This document shows, in pieces, positions 61,080-64,000 of a DNA stretch of 64,000 nt (the stretch's first letter is position 1; each line of letters starts with the position of its first letter). The notes beneath the pieces were generated by a model. It had not been told where the DNA came from, searched no databases, and saw only the letters and a program-made list of their open reading frames with translations. The stretch is from Nageia nagi (lineage: Eukaryota > Pinophyta): NCBI GenBank assembly GCA_050084985.1, contig JBITNC010000001.1, positions 195,920,001-195,984,000 of the forward strand, in the 5' to 3' direction. The position numbers and the translations under genes are program-made.

Positions 61080-61769
61080 GGTGAATATAGCAAATATCAA
61101 CAACTAGAAATCAATGATATTGTAAGGGAAACTCATGCTGGCTGATAATGAAAGTGACAGCTAAAAAGTAGTGAATAAGAAAAAATCAAAATTTCTTCTT
61201 TTTTAAACATCCAACAACTTGGAGATGGACGTCAATGATTGTATCTAAATGTTGGTGACTCTAAGATGAATGCCGGTGACTGCCCCTAAATGCTGGCAAT
61301 TGGAAGTAAAATGCCACATTTATAAATAGCCATGAGAACATTAAAATTTTCTTAAAATAACCTCAAATTGGTCAAGAAAATCAAAATACGATAAGATGTG
61401 ATGTATCATTATTATAGGAGATCATCTTGGAACCTCGTTGTCAGGACAAAGGACAACACCATCAAACTTATATACTAAAGAGGACTTATATGGTACATGT
61501 GTGCTTAGACATGCAGAATGACATAACAAAAATGTCATGCAACTGTCACACAAGCTCAACACATACCGAAAACAATCCCTTCTGAAGTATATTCAAATTT
61601 GTTTTCAAAACTACATCAAATGTAAAATGAAAACACATTTTATCATAATTTTGATTCATCTAAGAAATGGAGTCAAAACTTATATCACAAAAAAGCAACA
61701 ACACTTCTTATCCTATGTTTTTGAAATTATCAACCGCATTTTTGGTTGATAGTTCAAAAAGGGGCAAAA
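61080..61769. other. Region between PMD 5' end and E4B 3' LTR
   Basis: Holds motif variants at 61245-61310 (ATGTTGGTGACTC, ATGCCGGTGACTG, ATGCTGGCAATTGG), spaced about 23 bp, within 250 bp upstream of the PMD start. It would serve as the PMD promoter region. It ends in the polypurine-like AAAAAGGGGCAAAA (61756-61769) before the LTR. Confidence 0.6.
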
Positions 61770-62615
61770 TGTAGACACCTAAAAATGTCCCCTTCTTAAC
61801 TAGTAAACATTAAAATAATCATAACCCTTTGCAACATTATAAAATAGGTCTAAAAACCCTATTATTGGATAGATCCCATTGAATAAATGTGAAACAGGTG
61901 GTCACATGACTCTTTTTAGGTAAAATTAGCTATTAGGTGATCAGTCAATATTGTCACAAAGTTAAAGACCCAGTCGTCGGTGACCCAAGTCAGTCACCAA
62001 TGTTTTGATCCAGTCATCGACATTCGTATGGTAAATGTCGATGACTCTGCAATAGCCAAATAGAAACCAAAATGGTGAGGGAAAGTCAAAATGTTTCATT
62101 TCTCTAAGATGAGGTGGATAGAGGGGGTTAGTTAAGACCTATAGTGGCTTTTCACTTCCTCTTTCCAGCCTTTGAATATCCCATCCAGAATCTATAAATA
62201 CAAGTTAATACAAAGCAAATTAAGAGAGAATCTAGACCCATTTTTAAAGTAGGGTAATTCTACCAAAATCTTGTGAGCTTATACATTTTATTGTTTTATG
62301 CTAGTTTCAATTCAATTCATGTTATACATAGATGCTTTGATGGTATTGTCTTTTGCATGTGTGTAGAATTTACAGGTTCATATCAAGGAGAAAAGCAAGC
62401 AAATAAAAAACAATGGAGATCTAATACTCTTATTTTGGCAAATGGCATTTGTAAAAGTCTCTTATAAAGGCCAATTATAGTCTTAATTGAAAATTAATAT
62501 CATTTTACAATTGTAGCATGTTTATCTATCTTACATAATTTGAGGTTCAGTGAAGATTTAAGAATAATTTGTGTTTCATGTTATTCTACATTCCAACTTT
62601 ATTTTCACTGCAACA
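61770..62615 (+). repeat. 3' LTR of E4B
   Basis: 846 bp. TATAAATA at 62193-62200. Several motif copies seen in the 5' LTR have changed by CpG transitions (for example CACCGATG to CATCGACA or CACCAATG). Confidence 0.95.
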
Positions 62616-63242
62616 CCTTGGATTAGATACATGCAATGTGTCCCATCAATATATCATAACTATCTAAAATATATTCATAATGAGGTGGTACATTGTGTAC
62701 TTGAAGATGAAAATCCATATTCCCATTGCAATTACACACATCTTTTGAGAGAAATTGTTTTAGCTTCTACTCATTATTTTATAATGCCTATGGTTCTTGA
62801 AAAGGAGTCAATAGTAGATATTGATAAAAAAGGTACTTTTCCAAGTTCATTAAAAGGGAAAGATCTTATTGATCTTGAAATACCTCATACACCAAATATT
62901 AACAAGGATCCATCACCAAAAATAGAACCAACATTCTTAGAAAAGTGAACATAGGAAGAAAGGGCATGAAAGTTAGATGAAGTAAGCAAAGCTTCATCAT
63001 CAAAGGCATCTTGTCCTAGAAATGTGTTGAATAATGATAGTGAAATAAAAGATGAACCATATAATATCTATCTTATGACTATAAGATTAACAAATTATGG
63101 AATAAGGTAGTTTGCCATTAATGATTTCTTTTTTAACATCCTTACAACCTAAGAAATAGGAAAACCTAGAGTCTCCTAGTATAGTAGGATAATTAAAACC
63201 AATGGGGAAGTTACCTAATCAAACATTTTTTTGTATATCATG
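62616..63242 (+). pseudogene. pol: E4A protease end and linker, after the E4B insertion
   Basis: PWIRYMQCVPSIYHNYLKYI, VVHCVLEDENPYSHCNYTH and an acidic linker align with 50955-51480 of E4B, through to the equivalent of QIVPLGEVPNQTMFIY. The frame is cut at about 63242, where a new LTR starts. It continues 44500-44991. Confidence 0.82.
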
Positions 63243-64000
63243 TGTAATGTCCCCAAATTTGTAAAATGTCCACTTTCTCTCCTCTTGGAGTGTGACATTC
63301 ATGGCAAAGGAGGAGAAACCAAAAATAGATTAATTTAAGAGTATTTTATTAATATTTTGCATTTATTTCTGTAACCAAGGCTAAAGAGACCCTTGAGGCA
63401 CTCACCCTTGGATTTTATTTAATTAATTTGGCTCAATTATTTGTAATTAATGTAATATTAGTCTCTCATAATGGGACATTGCATTTATGAGCCATTGATC
63501 TTGTAATTTGGCATCTCTAGGCAACCATTGTGGGACATTGGGCTTCTTGGGTCCCTAGATGATTTAATTTGTCATCCCAAGACACCAGAAGAGGGACATT
63601 GCACTTTGGGTGATTCTAAAGTATGAGATATCTTGTTATAAAAGTAGATGGGATGCATCATTTGGGAGAGGTTGGAAGATCATTAGAGTTTATCTCTTTC
63701 TGGGGGTTAGTAGCTAGTGGAGTTATAACTTTCCAGCTAGCTTAGTGGGAGAGCTTGAGCTAATGTGGAGGAGTTCTTACCTAAGCTAGGAAAATAGCTT
63801 GAGCTAGTGAGGTGGAGTTGCTAGAGTAGCTCGAGCCAGTGAGGTGGAGTTACTAGAATAGTTTGAGCCAATGTGGTGGAACTATTTTGTCCCTAATCCA
63901 AATCCAGCCAATGGGGTAGATCTAGATCTAGCCAATGGGGTAGATCAAGATCTAGCTAATGTGGCCATATTTTAGATCCAAATCTAACCTACCAAATTAG
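63243..64000 (+). repeat. LTR of another element inserted in E4A (runs off the window)
   Basis: Begins TGTAATGTCCCC at an abrupt break in E4A coding homology. GGGACATTG recurs near 63473, 63532 and 63593 (about 60-bp units). TATAAAAG box at 63637-63644. From about 63730 there are short tandem phrases: GAGCCAGTGAGGTGGAGTT (about 40-bp units), then AGCCAATGGGGTAGATC (about 25-bp units). The right end and any duplication are outside the window. Confidence 0.65.

Larger units (their letters stand above)
44992..62615 (+). mobile_element. E4B: 17.6-kb Tat-like Ty3/gypsy element
   Basis: Both LTRs are 846 bp (44992-45837, 61770-62615), begin TGTAGACACC, end GCAACA, and differ at very roughly forty positions by eye, nearly all transitions. 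Flanks are CCTTA (44987-44991) and CCTTG (62616-62620). Order: LTR, primer site, 1.8-kb leader, gag, protease, RT, RNase H, second RNase H, integrase, sense accessory ORF, spacer with repeats, antisense PMD gene, LTR. RNase H duplication after RT marks the Tat group (which includes the large Ogre-type elements). It inserted in the protease of its relative E4A. Confidence 0.93.

Overview
The window looks like repeat-rich nuclear DNA from a large plant genome (gymnosperm-like in feel, but the species cannot be fixed from this sequence). I found no host protein-coding gene, tRNA or rRNA that I could support. Almost everything recognisable is decayed LTR retrotransposon: Ty1/copia, Ty3/gypsy of the Tat-like type, and a second gypsy group. 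Premature stops are mostly TAG, TAA and TGA where a glutamine or arginine codon is expected, as long-term loss of methylated cytosines would produce. The region is therefore old, silenced heterochromatin.

First nest (about 1-32.7 kb). At the left edge are the 3' end and 3' LTR of a copia element on the + strand (1-1351). A gypsy element, here E1, then runs from about 2.4 kb to 32.67 kb on the + strand. Its leader is split by a complete copia element on the - strand (3343-20775, same family as the edge copy). That element's 5' LTR is split in turn by a gag-only element, E2 (11415-20645, target duplication GGAGT). E2's gag is split by a 2.03-kb solo LTR (13327-15360, target duplication CCTAT). 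So four layers can be ordered in time. E1's own gag-pol resumes at 20.9 kb, followed by a 3.8-kb unidentified sense reading frame and a 3' LTR.

Second nest (about 34.4-64 kb). A truncated gypsy relative of E1 (E3, to 37921) is cut by a minus-strand LTR (37922-38643). A Tat-like element, E4A, starts at 39177. It is split at the end of its protease by a 17.6-kb Tat-like element, E4B (44992-62615, two 846-bp LTRs, target duplication CCTTG/CCTTA), and cut again at 63243 by the LTR of another element that runs off the window. E4B shows the whole Tat plan: gag, protease, RT, RNase H, second (archaeal-type) RNase H, integrase, a sense accessory ORF with an internal duplication, and an antisense gene.

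The most interesting signal is shared by E2 and E4B, which have unrelated LTRs. Both carry, antisense to gag-pol and just before the 3' LTR, a plant mobile domain (PMD, aminotransferase-like) gene. In each the gene has a short first exon, a phase-0 GT-AG intron of 346 or 372 bp, and a C-terminal coiled coil. Each family also has its own short palindromic motif, with a similar CACC..GTG centre, placed in the LTR, inside the PMD first intron and upstream of the PMD gene. This could be a transposon-encoded regulator with its own binding sites. That is a hypothesis, not a demonstrated system.
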